From assembly GCF_010119385.1 (NCBI RefSeq), contig NZ_VFIE01000022.1, positions 1 to 64,000 on the forward strand: DNA of 64,000 nucleotides, written 5' to 3'. A program made the position numbers and the translations under genes. This stretch comes from Nesterenkonia haasae (lineage in GTDB: Bacteria; Actinomycetota; Actinomycetes; Actinomycetales; Micrococcaceae). Each line of letters opens with the position of its first letter. The first letter of the stretch is position 1. The notes beneath the pieces are model-generated. The model was not told the origin of the DNA and made no database searches. It saw only the letters and a program-made list of their open reading frames with translations. Below, in pieces: positions 56,219-64,000 of the stretch.

Positions 56219-56222
<4 letters not shown>
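55431..56222 (-). CDS. trpA: Tryptophan synthase alpha subunit
   Basis: TrpA cleaves indole-3-glycerol phosphate to indole, which is channelled to TrpB. The 263-residue TIM barrel has the catalytic Glu in [20 protein letters not shown] and the Asp in [20 protein letters not shown]. The open frame extends to 56300, but the Met at 56222 overlaps the trpB stop by four bases and begins the conserved part. It is 13 bases from lgt. Confidence 0.96.
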
Positions 56223-57483
<1,261 letters not shown>

Positions 57484-57487
<4 letters not shown>

Positions 57488-58299
57488 TGTGCCTCCTTAG
57501 AAAGGCTTGCAGTCCGGAAACTCTTAACGGCTGCGGTCGGGTCACCGTGTTTGACAAGCGCTTCGCCCACCAGAACAGCGTCTGCACCCTGACGAGCGTA
57601 ATCGAGAACGCCCTCGGGTCCGCTCACTCCCGATTCGGCGACCCGCACCACATCATGCGGAAGGTGGCGAGCCATCGCGGCGTAGTGCTCAACGTCAACC
57701 TCCAGGGTCTTCAGGTTACGAACATTGACGCCGACGATCTTCGCCCCTACCGCCGCAGCTCGTTCAATTTCTTCTTCGGTATGGGCCTCCACCAGAGCGT
57801 TCATCCCAAGTTCGTGAGTCATGGCGAGGAAGTCCCGCAACTGCTGATCGTCGAGTGCGGCAACGATGAGAAGCACCAGGTCGGCGCCATAAGCCCGGGC
57901 CTCGTGGAACTGGTACTCGTCCACCATGAAGTCCTTGCGCAGCACGGGAATGTCCACGCGTGCACGCACAGCTTCCAAATCTGCCAAAGATCCCCCGAAT
58001 CGGCGTGACTCGGTCAACACTGAGATGACACTGGCACCACCGGACTCGTATGCAGCAGCCAGTGCAGCAGGATCCGGGATATCGGCCAGCGCTCCCTTAG
58101 AAGGGGAGGACCGTTTCACTTCGGCAATGATCCGGACACCGTGCGGATCGTGCCGTCCAGACGTCAGGGCGGTGTGAGCGTCGAGAGCCGGAGCCGCGGC
58201 CGCAGCCTGCGCCCTGACATCACGCAGCGGAGTCTTACGGGTGCGCGCCGCGAGGTCTTCGCGGACTCCTTCAATGATTGAGTCGAGGACTGTGGTCAT
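57484..58299 (-). CDS. trpC: Indole-3-glycerol-phosphate synthase
   Basis: TrpC closes the indole ring from carboxyphenylaminodeoxyribulose phosphate. The 271-residue TIM barrel shows [28 protein letters not shown], the [12 protein letters not shown] segment, [14 protein letters not shown] and [15 protein letters not shown]. It is a stand-alone TrpC without a fused TrpF. It lies 11 bases after the HGxxPAAW gene and overlaps trpB by four bases. Confidence 0.95.
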
Positions 58300-58310
58300 T
58301 CACTACGGCT

Positions 58311-58721
58311 TCAGGTAGTGCTGGCATCGGGCTGACGCTTCTCCGCGCCGCCCTGAGTGTTGTCAGGGGTGGCCGGACCTGAGTAGTCCCGTGGATCTCG
58401 TCCGCGGCTCAGCACCGCTGCGGAATCCATCTCCACGCCGTAGCCGGCCTTTTTCAGCACGAGGCCCAGAATGAGCGCGACGGGGATTAGTGCTGCTCCG
58501 ATGGCGATCGCGATCCACCAGGCATCGGACCAGGCCAGTCCGATAAAGCCCACACCGGCGATGATACTGCCGAGAACGATGGTTCCCGAAAGCGCCCACG
58601 CGGCAGGTGTGGAGCCGTGGCCGATGTGGTCATGGTGGATGTACTCGTCATTCGCGGTGGGTTCCTGCTCCACGTCACGAACGGGCCTCTGAGCCTGTGC
58701 TGTCGCCTGGCTGGCAGCCAT
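58311..58721 (-). CDS. HGxxPAAW motif membrane protein of the trp cluster
   Basis: The 136-residue protein contains the defining motif HGSTPAAWA (about residues 35-43), followed by two hydrophobic spans (LSGTIVLGSIIAGVGFIGLA and WWIAIAIGAALIPVALILGLV). The family has no known activity and is found almost only in actinobacteria, usually near trp genes, as here between the Trp-associated membrane protein and trpC. A Gln/Arg N-terminal and a basic C-terminal region lie in the cytoplasm or outside; topology is not certain. Confidence 0.9.
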   Translation of the reverse strand: MAASQATAQAQRPVRDVEQEPTANDEYIHHDHIGHGSTPAAWALSGTIVLGSIIAGVGFIGLAWSDAWWIAIAIGAALIPVALILGLVLKKAGYGVEMDSAAVLSRGRDPRDYSGPATPDNTQGGAEKRQPDASTT

Positions 58722-58804
58722 AGACCTACTCCTCTACACGATGTCGAAATCCTTGAGACCTATTCTGCCAGATCAGCAGTCGGCGTTCTGCACGGCCGTC
58801 ATAG

Positions 58805-59389
58805 TCAGCGTTTGTCGGTGGGGTCGTCCCCATCAGAAAGATCGTCCCACAGGTCGATCTCATCGGGGTTCTCCGCTTGCGACTGCCCGCGAGAATACTT
58901 CTTTGCTGCCTTCTCATCACTCCAACCGGGGGAAAACAGCAACATGCCCAGAGCGCTGAGTACGAGCATGCTGGCCCCCAGAACAGCCAACCAGACGGGG
59001 AAACCTGCGCTGTATGTGGCCGCAGGGTCCGTAGTTCCCGTGAACTCTGCCAATGCCGGCGCGGCAGTCGCTGCCGGGTCAATGAGAGTGAGTACTGCAC
59101 CGATCAGTGAGATCACCCCTGCCCCCAGCAGAACCGCTCCGATGAGGCCCCGCACCCATTTGCGTGCGATCGTGGCGGCCACACCGCCGGCCACTCCGAC
59201 AAGCCCCATCGCACGGACTGCCGGCGACATATCGCCGCCGAGCAGACCGACTTCATCCACAGCCGCGGTGTCCGGCAGGCCGGTGGCTGTCACCCAGGTC
59301 AACGCCGTGGAGATCAGCACGAGCACCGCCCCGACCTGGATGATGAGTATGGTGTTCCGTCGTTGAAAGATAAATGCGAGATGGCCCAT
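58805..59389 (-). CDS. Trp biosynthesis-associated membrane protein
   Basis: The 194-residue protein has four hydrophobic spans (for example TILIIQVGAVLVLISTALTW, then AMGLVGVAGGVAATI) and an acidic Asp/Asp-rich C-terminal tail. It fits the family annotated as Trp biosynthesis-associated membrane protein, placed between trpE and trpC in actinobacteria. The function is unknown. Its start overlaps the trpE stop by one base (TGATG). Confidence 0.88.
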   Translation of the reverse strand: MGHLAFIFQRRNTILIIQVGAVLVLISTALTWVTATGLPDTAAVDEVGLLGGDMSPAVRAMGLVGVAGGVAATIARKWVRGLIGAVLLGAGVISLIGAVLTLIDPAATAAPALAEFTGTTDPAATYSAGFPVWLAVLGASMLVLSALGMLLFSPGWSDEKAAKKYSRGQSQAENPDEIDLWDDLSDGDDPTDKR

Positions 59390-61044
59390 CAGTGGTGCAA
59401 CCTATCAGTAGGAGTTTCGGCGCCCGGTACGTCCCCGTCACCGGGAGGATGCGCAGCGCTGCTTGAGCCGTGGTGGCCTTCAAGCGGGACCAATCGTGCT
59501 GCGGCCAACACTGCTCGCAGGGGCGCCGCCGCTTTGCTCACGGTCTCTTTGCGTTCGGTCTCGTCGTCAGAGTCAGCCACGATTCCGCCTCCTGACTGGA
59601 CGTAGGCGCGGCCGCCGGCCAGTACGGCTGTGCGGATCGCGATCGCTGCGTCCATCCGTCCGGAGAGGTCAAAGTACCCCACCACCCCTCCGTAGATGCC
59701 GCGACGCGTCGGCTCCCACTCATCCAGTAGTTGGAGCGCCCGCGGTTTGGGCGCGCCAGACAGGGTCCCCGCCGGGAATGTCGCTGCCAGAACGTCATAT
59801 GGTGATGACGACGCCGCCACCTTCCCTTGGACGTGCGAGGTCAGGTGCATCACGTGGCTGAAGTGTTCCACCCCCATGAACTTCGTGACTTCCACCGAAC
59901 CGGGGGTACAGACCTTGGCCAGGTCGTTGCGTGCCAAATCGACGAGCATGATGTGCTCCGCACGCTCTTTCTGATCGGCGAGGAGATCTTCCGCGAGGGT
60001 GATGTCCTCCGCAGGCGTCGTTCCACGCGGCCGGGTACCTGCAATGGGGTGGGAGACCACATTGCGCTGGGCGTCCATGGTGACCAGGGCCTCCGGGGAG
60101 GCGCCGACCACCTGGTACGGCTCGCCGTCGGGGGTCTGAAAGTGCATCAGGTACATATAGGGGCTGGGGTTCAACAGGCGGAGCATTCGATAGACGGCCA
60201 AGGCGTCCACGTCGGTCTCGACTTCGAAGCGTCGGGAGACCACAATTTGAAAGACCTCACCATCGACGATGGCCTGCTTCGCTTTGCTCAGCGTTGCCAA
60301 GTACTCGTTCTGATCCCAGCTGTGCTTGACCTTATCCTGCAGGTCCTGCTCCACGGCCTGAGTCCAGTCCCCCTGGGCGGCCGAGAGTCCGGGCTGCACC
60401 GGCTGTGCAAGCTGGTCTCTCATGGCATCGAGCCTTGCTGCGGCGTCGTCGTAGGCCTGTTCCGCTCCGGTGGAGCGACCATCTGTATTGATGGCATTGG
60501 CGATAAGCGTCACAGTTCCGTCACGGTTGTCGTGGACGGCCACATCGGAGATCAGGTTCATGGCCATGTCCGGTAGGCCGAGCGCATCGGCAGGGGGGTG
60601 TGGAAGCCGCTCCCAATTGCGGACCACATCCCAGCCTACGTATCCCACCAGACCGCTGCTCAGGTGAGGAATCTCCTCGGCGAACGCACGGCTGCCCAGG
60701 AAATCCAGAGTGTCGCGCAGCACCTCTGCGGTGCTCCCCTGAGCGGGGGCTCCGGCGGGTGGGGCACCGAGCCAGTGGGCCTGTCCGTCTTTTTCCGACA
60801 GCGTAGCTAGGGAACTGACCCCGATGAAGCTGTACCGTGACCATGCGGCCCCAGGAGCGGCCGACTCCATAAGAAATGTTCCGGGCTGACCGGTGCCATG
60901 CTCATCGGCCGCCAGGGCACGATAAATGCTCAGCGGAGTATGTCCATCAGCGAGCAGCTTCATCGTCACTGGGATGACGCGGTGGCTGCGGGCCAGGTGG
61001 ATGAACTCATCTTTGGTGGGGGTGACGATACCCAGGGCGTGCAT
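59389..61044 (-). CDS. trpE: Anthranilate synthase component I
   Basis: TrpE makes anthranilate from chorismate. From the Met at 61044 the protein has 551 residues; upstream frame to 61071 overlaps hisI. The feedback region FLMESAAPGAAWSRYSF matches the tryptophan-binding LLES motif. The catalytic core has VVGASPEALVTM, HPIAGTRPRG, EHIMLVDLARNDLAKV, PAGTLSGAPKPRALQLLDE and the C-terminal YVQSGGGIVADS. trpG and trpD are not in the window. The start overlaps the hisI stop by one base. Confidence 0.96.
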   Translation of the reverse strand: MHALGIVTPTKDEFIHLARSHRVIPVTMKLLADGHTPLSIYRALAADEHGTGQPGTFLMESAAPGAAWSRYSFIGVSSLATLSEKDGQAHWLGAPPAGAPAQGSTAEVLRDTLDFLGSRAFAEEIPHLSSGLVGYVGWDVVRNWERLPHPPADALGLPDMAMNLISDVAVHDNRDGTVTLIANAINTDGRSTGAEQAYDDAAARLDAMRDQLAQPVQPGLSAAQGDWTQAVEQDLQDKVKHSWDQNEYLATLSKAKQAIVDGEVFQIVVSRRFEVETDVDALAVYRMLRLLNPSPYMYLMHFQTPDGEPYQVVGASPEALVTMDAQRNVVSHPIAGTRPRGTTPAEDITLAEDLLADQKERAEHIMLVDLARNDLAKVCTPGSVEVTKFMGVEHFSHVMHLTSHVQGKVAASSSPYDVLAATFPAGTLSGAPKPRALQLLDEWEPTRRGIYGGVVGYFDLSGRMDAAIAIRTAVLAGGRAYVQSGGGIVADSDDETERKETVSKAAAPLRAVLAAARLVPLEGHHGSSSAAHPPGDGDVPGAETPTDRLHH

Positions 61045-61367
61045 CAGCCGATCTCTCTTCCTGTGAAGCACGTGTCGGATCCTGTGTGGCAGGCCGGGCC
61101 AGTCTGGTCTACTACGAGGAGCACGGTGTCGCCGTCACAGTCCAGAGACACGGACTTCACATGTTGGACGTTCCCGGAGGACTCGCCCTTGACCCATAAG
61201 GCCTTGCGCGAGCGCGACCAGTAGGTGCCGCGCCGGGTCTTCAGGGTGGCCATCAAAGCCTCCGCGTTCATCCACGCCAGCATCAGCACTGATCCGGTCT
61301 TCGTATCCTGGGCGATGGCGGGGACTAACCCATCGGCGTTGTACTTCACATTCTCAAGTGTCGTCAT
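61044..61367 (-). CDS. hisI: Phosphoribosyl-AMP cyclohydrolase
   Basis: HisI opens the adenine ring of phosphoribosyl-AMP. The 107-residue protein is the stand-alone form, with [32 protein letters not shown] and metal ligands in [15 protein letters not shown]. The Met at 61367 is preferred over 61415, which overlaps hisF. It is 13 bases after hisF. Confidence 0.94.
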   Translation of the reverse strand: MTTLENVKYNADGLVPAIAQDTKTGSVLMLAWMNAEALMATLKTRRGTYWSRSRKALWVKGESSGNVQHVKSVSLDCDGDTVLLVVDQTGPACHTGSDTCFTGREIG

Positions 61368-61380
61368 CGGAGCTTCTCCT

Positions 61381-62145
61381 TCATCGGACGCTGTGTCCGG
61401 CCTGGCGGAGCACATCCTTGACCCGGGCGATCATGTCCACCGGCCCAAAGTGGAACATGCTGGCTGCCAGGACGGCATCCGCACCGGCGTCGATGGCTTC
61501 AGGGAAGTGTTCGGGTTTTCCGGCGCCGCCGGAGGCGATCAGCGGCACCCAGGTCACCGCGCGTGCTGCTGCGATCATCTCGATGTCGAATCCGTCTTGA
61601 GTGCCGTCAGCATCGATGCTGTTCAGCAGGATCTCGCCGACCCCCCGTTCGGAGGCCTCTGCAATCCAGTCCAAAGCGTCAATTCCGGTTCCTTCGCGTC
61701 CCCCGTGAGTGGTGACTTCGAATCCAGAATCCGTTGTCAGGCTGCGCCGGACATCTGCAGAGAGGACGAGCACTTGATTGCCGAAACGCGCCACGATCTC
61801 ATTGATGACCGATGGACGGGCTACGGCGGCCGTATTGATTGAGGCCTTGTCGGCGCCGACCTTCAGGAGCCGGTCCACGTCTTCGACGCTGCGCACTCCT
61901 CCACCGACCGTCAGCGGGATGAACACTTCCTGCGCCGTCTGTGTGACGACATCGTAGGTGGTCTCGCGGGCGGAAGAGGAGGCTGTGACGTCGAGAAACG
62001 TCAGTTCGTCGGCGCCGGCTAGGTTGTACCTGTGCGCAAGCTCAACCGGGTCACCGGCGTCGCGGAGCTTTTCAAAGTTGACGCCCTTGACGACCCTGCC
62101 AGCATCCACATCTAAGCAGGGGATGACCCGTACAGCCAGAGACAC
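61381..62145 (-). CDS. hisF: Imidazole glycerol phosphate synthase cyclase subunit
   Basis: HisF, with HisH, forms imidazole glycerol phosphate and AICAR. The 254-residue barrel has the first catalytic Asp in [15 protein letters not shown] (Asp11), the second in [23 protein letters not shown] and [14 protein letters not shown]. hisH and hisA are not in this window. It is 45 bases after hisG. Confidence 0.96.
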   Translation of the reverse strand: MSLAVRVIPCLDVDAGRVVKGVNFEKLRDAGDPVELAHRYNLAGADELTFLDVTASSSARETTYDVVTQTAQEVFIPLTVGGGVRSVEDVDRLLKVGADKASINTAAVARPSVINEIVARFGNQVLVLSADVRRSLTTDSGFEVTTHGGREGTGIDALDWIAEASERGVGEILLNSIDADGTQDGFDIEMIAAARAVTWVPLIASGGAGKPEHFPEAIDAGADAVLAASMFHFGPVDMIARVKDVLRQAGHSVR

Positions 62146-62190
62146 GGTACTCCTTCTTGTTTCAACGTCGAGCGCGCTGCTTCCGTCGGT

Positions 62191-63117
62191 TCAGACGCGG
62201 CAGGCGTGAATGGTGGTGACCAGGATAGCCCGGGCGCCCAACTCATAGAGGTGATCCATCAACTGGTTGGTTCGTTTTGCCGGGACCATGGACCGCACAG
62301 CCACCCAATCAGGGTCTGCCAGTGGCGAGATGGTCGGCGATTCCAGTCCGGGAGTGATGGCGGTGGCAGCATCCAGATCGGAGCGACGAATGTCGTAGTC
62401 CATCATCACGTATTGGCGTGCCACTAGGACGCCCTGCAGTCGACGGATCAGGCGCTCCGTATCCCTTTGGATGACGGTGTCGTCGTCCTGTTCTGCTCCC
62501 CTGCCAGAGATGAGAATGGCTTCCGAGACCATGACTGGCTCGCCGAAGGTTTCCATTCCTGCAGCTTTGAGCGTGTTGCCGGTTTCAACGACATCGGCGA
62601 TGGCATCTGCGACGCCGAGCCGCACCGCAGACTCAACTGCACCGTCAAGGTGTACTACCTCCACATTTGGGATGCCTTGGGAGGCGAACCAGTGACCCAA
62701 CAACGCGTCGTATGAGGTCGCTACGCGTTTGCCCGCGAGGTCTGCGGCAGCACTGTAATGTCCTTTCGGACCGGCTAGCCGGAAAGTGGAGCGGCCGAAG
62801 CCGAGTCCCATGATTTCTTGGGCACCAGTATCAACTCGGGCGTCCTGGAACAGGTCACGGCCGGTGATGCCCACGTGCAGTATGCCGGAGCCTACATACA
62901 CGGCCACATCACGGGGACGGAGGTAGAAGAACTCGATGCCGTTCTCCTCGTCCACCATCACCAGCTCCTTGCGGTCGCGGCGCTGAAGGTAACCGGCTTC
63001 AGAGAGCATGGACATGGCAGCTTCGGAGAGAGCGCCCTTATTGGGCACCGCGACACGAAGCTTCTGGCCGTCCCGTGGCCCAGGGACGGTGGTGGGCTCA
63101 GCGGAAAGCTCAGACAT
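62191..63117 (-). CDS. hisG: ATP phosphoribosyltransferase (long form)
   Basis: HisG starts histidine synthesis by joining ATP and PRPP. The 308-residue protein is the long form with a C-terminal regulatory domain, so HisZ is not needed and histidine feedback is expected. RVAVPNKGALSEAAMSML opens the fold; VGITGRDLFQD and VETGNTLKAAGMETF follow. The last 80 residues (MVPAKRTNQLMDHLYELGA, then ILVTTIHACRV) form the ACT-like domain. It is 15 bases after hisE. Confidence 0.95.
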   Translation of the reverse strand: MSELSAEPTTVPGPRDGQKLRVAVPNKGALSEAAMSMLSEAGYLQRRDRKELVMVDEENGIEFFYLRPRDVAVYVGSGILHVGITGRDLFQDARVDTGAQEIMGLGFGRSTFRLAGPKGHYSAAADLAGKRVATSYDALLGHWFASQGIPNVEVVHLDGAVESAVRLGVADAIADVVETGNTLKAAGMETFGEPVMVSEAILISGRGAEQDDDTVIQRDTERLIRRLQGVLVARQYVMMDYDIRRSDLDAATAITPGLESPTISPLADPDWVAVRSMVPAKRTNQLMDHLYELGARAILVTTIHACRV

Positions 63118-63132
63118 TTTTTGGGGCCTTTC

Positions 63133-63396
63133 TTACAGGTAGCGGTAGACGTCTTGGGGGCTGATTCCCTTGGCGAGCATCATGACCTGCAGATGGTAAA
63201 GCAATTGGGAGATCTCTTCTGCGGCTGCGTCGACCGATTCGTATTCGGCAGCCATCCAGACCTCGGCGGCTTCCTCGACGACCTTCTTGCCGATCTGATG
63301 GACCCCCGCGTCCAAGGCAGCGACAGTGCCGGAACCTTCAGGTCGTTCGGCGACTTTGCGGGACAGTTCGGTGAAGAGTTCGTCAAAGGTTTTCAT
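63133..63396 (-). CDS. hisE: Phosphoribosyl-ATP pyrophosphatase
   Basis: HisE removes pyrophosphate from phosphoribosyl-ATP. The 87-residue all-alpha MazG-like protein shows [34 protein letters not shown] and [16 protein letters not shown]. It stands alone rather than fused to HisI. It lies 23 bases after ribH. Confidence 0.94.
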   Translation of the reverse strand: MKTFDELFTELSRKVAERPEGSGTVAALDAGVHQIGKKVVEEAAEVWMAAEYESVDAAAEEISQLLYHLQVMMLAKGISPQDVYRYL

Positions 63397-63419
63397 CGCC
63401 CCCAGCTTACTCTGAGCAA

Positions 63420-63917
63420 TCAGCCGATGGCGCCGATCTGCACAGCTGTGGCAACGGCTGCGTGTGCAGCCTCGTAGCCTTTGTCCTCACGAGAACCCTC
63501 AAGTCCGGCTCGGTCAAGTGCCTGCTGCTCGTCGTCGCAGGTCAGCAGCCCGAATCCCACCGGCGTTCCGGTCTCCACCGATACTTGGGTCAGACCGTTC
63601 GTGGCTGCGGAGCAGACATAGTCAAAGTGCGGGGTCCCGCCACGAATCACCACCCCTAGTGCTACCACGGCGTCGTGGCTTCGGGCAGCCCGCGCAGCGA
63701 GCACTGGCAGTTCGAAGCTGCCGGGGGCAGCGAGCCGGGTGACGGCGTCGTGCTCGATCCCGATCTCCTCCAGAAACCTGTCTGCGCCAGCCGTCAAACC
63801 ATCCATGATCCGGGTATGCCAGCGCGACGCTATCACCGCCACGCGAAGGGTATTGGCCGATTGGCGAAGAGCCTTCATCTCTTCAGAATCGATGCTCAGC
63901 GCTCCTGCTCCACTCAT
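63420..63917 (-). CDS. ribH: 6,7-Dimethyl-8-ribityllumazine synthase
   Basis: RibH condenses the ribityl pyrimidine with dihydroxybutanone phosphate in riboflavin synthesis. The 165-residue protein has [33 protein letters not shown] and the catalytic His region [16 protein letters not shown]. Its start overlaps the end of the preceding riboflavin gene by three bases (ATGA-type junction). It is followed by hisE after 23 bases. Confidence 0.95.
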   Translation of the reverse strand: MSGAGALSIDSEEMKALRQSANTLRVAVIASRWHTRIMDGLTAGADRFLEEIGIEHDAVTRLAAPGSFELPVLAARAARSHDAVVALGVVIRGGTPHFDYVCSAATNGLTQVSVETGTPVGFGLLTCDDEQQALDRAGLEGSREDKGYEAAHAAVATAVQIGAIG

Positions 63918-64000
63918 GGTGTCTCCTTCGTCACAGTGCTCTTGTCGGATTCGTTCTGTTCATTGAGCGCCAGATGGTCGAGCATATGGGCCATCTTGTC
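63914..64000 (-). CDS. ribA: C-terminal end of RibA/RibBA-type GTP cyclohydrolase II (partial)
   Basis: A frame entering from the right edge ends at 63914 and overlaps ribH (ATGA). Its 28 visible residues begin [16 protein letters not shown]. This fits the C-terminal TK-x-KMGH-type tail of GTP cyclohydrolase II in RibA or fused RibBA. The position directly before ribH is the usual rib order. The catalytic part is outside the window. Confidence 0.65.
   Translation of the reverse strand, partial: DKMAHMLDHLALNEQNESDKSTVTKETP

Noticed and set aside
61368-62190. Search for a Trp leader peptide before trpE and hisI
   Set aside because: The gaps are 13 and 45 bases and contain no frame with tandem Trp codons; the genes are too tightly packed for an attenuator.

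Overview
The window reads as chromosomal DNA of a high-GC Gram-positive bacterium of the Actinomycetes, most likely order Micrococcales and plausibly family Micrococcaceae. This rests on gene content and order: a pdtaR-type ANTAR response regulator, an HGxxPAAW protein and a Trp-associated membrane protein inside the trp cluster, serA-metG-leuB-ilvE next to ilvBNC, and gltX beside tRNA-Glu and tRNA-Gln. The genus cannot be fixed from the sequence alone. No rRNA, CRISPR array, insertion sequence or prophage was seen.

Left part (1-14.4 kb). After the tail of a probable DUF222/HNH gene come thiL, a divergent aminotransferase and trans-sulfuration enzyme pair, an AT-rich stretch of almost 1 kb with what looks like a glycosyltransferase remnant, two tandem large LuxR-type ATPase regulators (4.5-9.6 kb), and a fructose PTS operon (DeoR regulator, fruK, fruA) followed by a RidA-family gene.

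Core block 1 (14.8-28.4 kb). tRNA-Glu, tRNA-Gln and gltX sit together with a fumarylacetoacetase-family gene. A DUF885 gene converges on ilvE. The branched-chain/serine/methionine block then reads, on the minus strand, ilvB-ilvN-ilvC, serA, metG, leuB, ilvE. ilvB is preceded by an attenuator: an 18-residue leader peptide with a Leu/Val run in rare codons, followed by mutually exclusive hairpins.

Accessory block (28.5-39.6 kb). A second isopropylmalate-dehydrogenase-like gene is divergent from an apparent catabolic operon: aldehyde dehydrogenase, SDR, amidase, a complete peptide-type ABC transporter, and a FadR-family regulator. Two FadR-like palindromes lie at its two promoters. The block separates ilvD (39.6-41.4 kb) from ilvB, genes that lie close together in some related genomes. 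It is the best candidate here for an undescribed pathway.

Core block 2 (41.5-64 kb). A divergent EamA transporter/LysR pair with two phased inverted repeats is followed by pdtaR, a SWIM-SNF2 helicase, tRNA-Leu, pyk, gltD-gltB, and then a long same-strand run. In transcription order that run is ribA (partial), ribH, hisE, hisG, hisF, hisI, trpE, a membrane protein, an HGxxPAAW protein, trpC, trpB, trpA, lgt. Many of these genes overlap by one or four bases, so riboflavin, histidine, tryptophan and lipoprotein functions may be co-transcribed.
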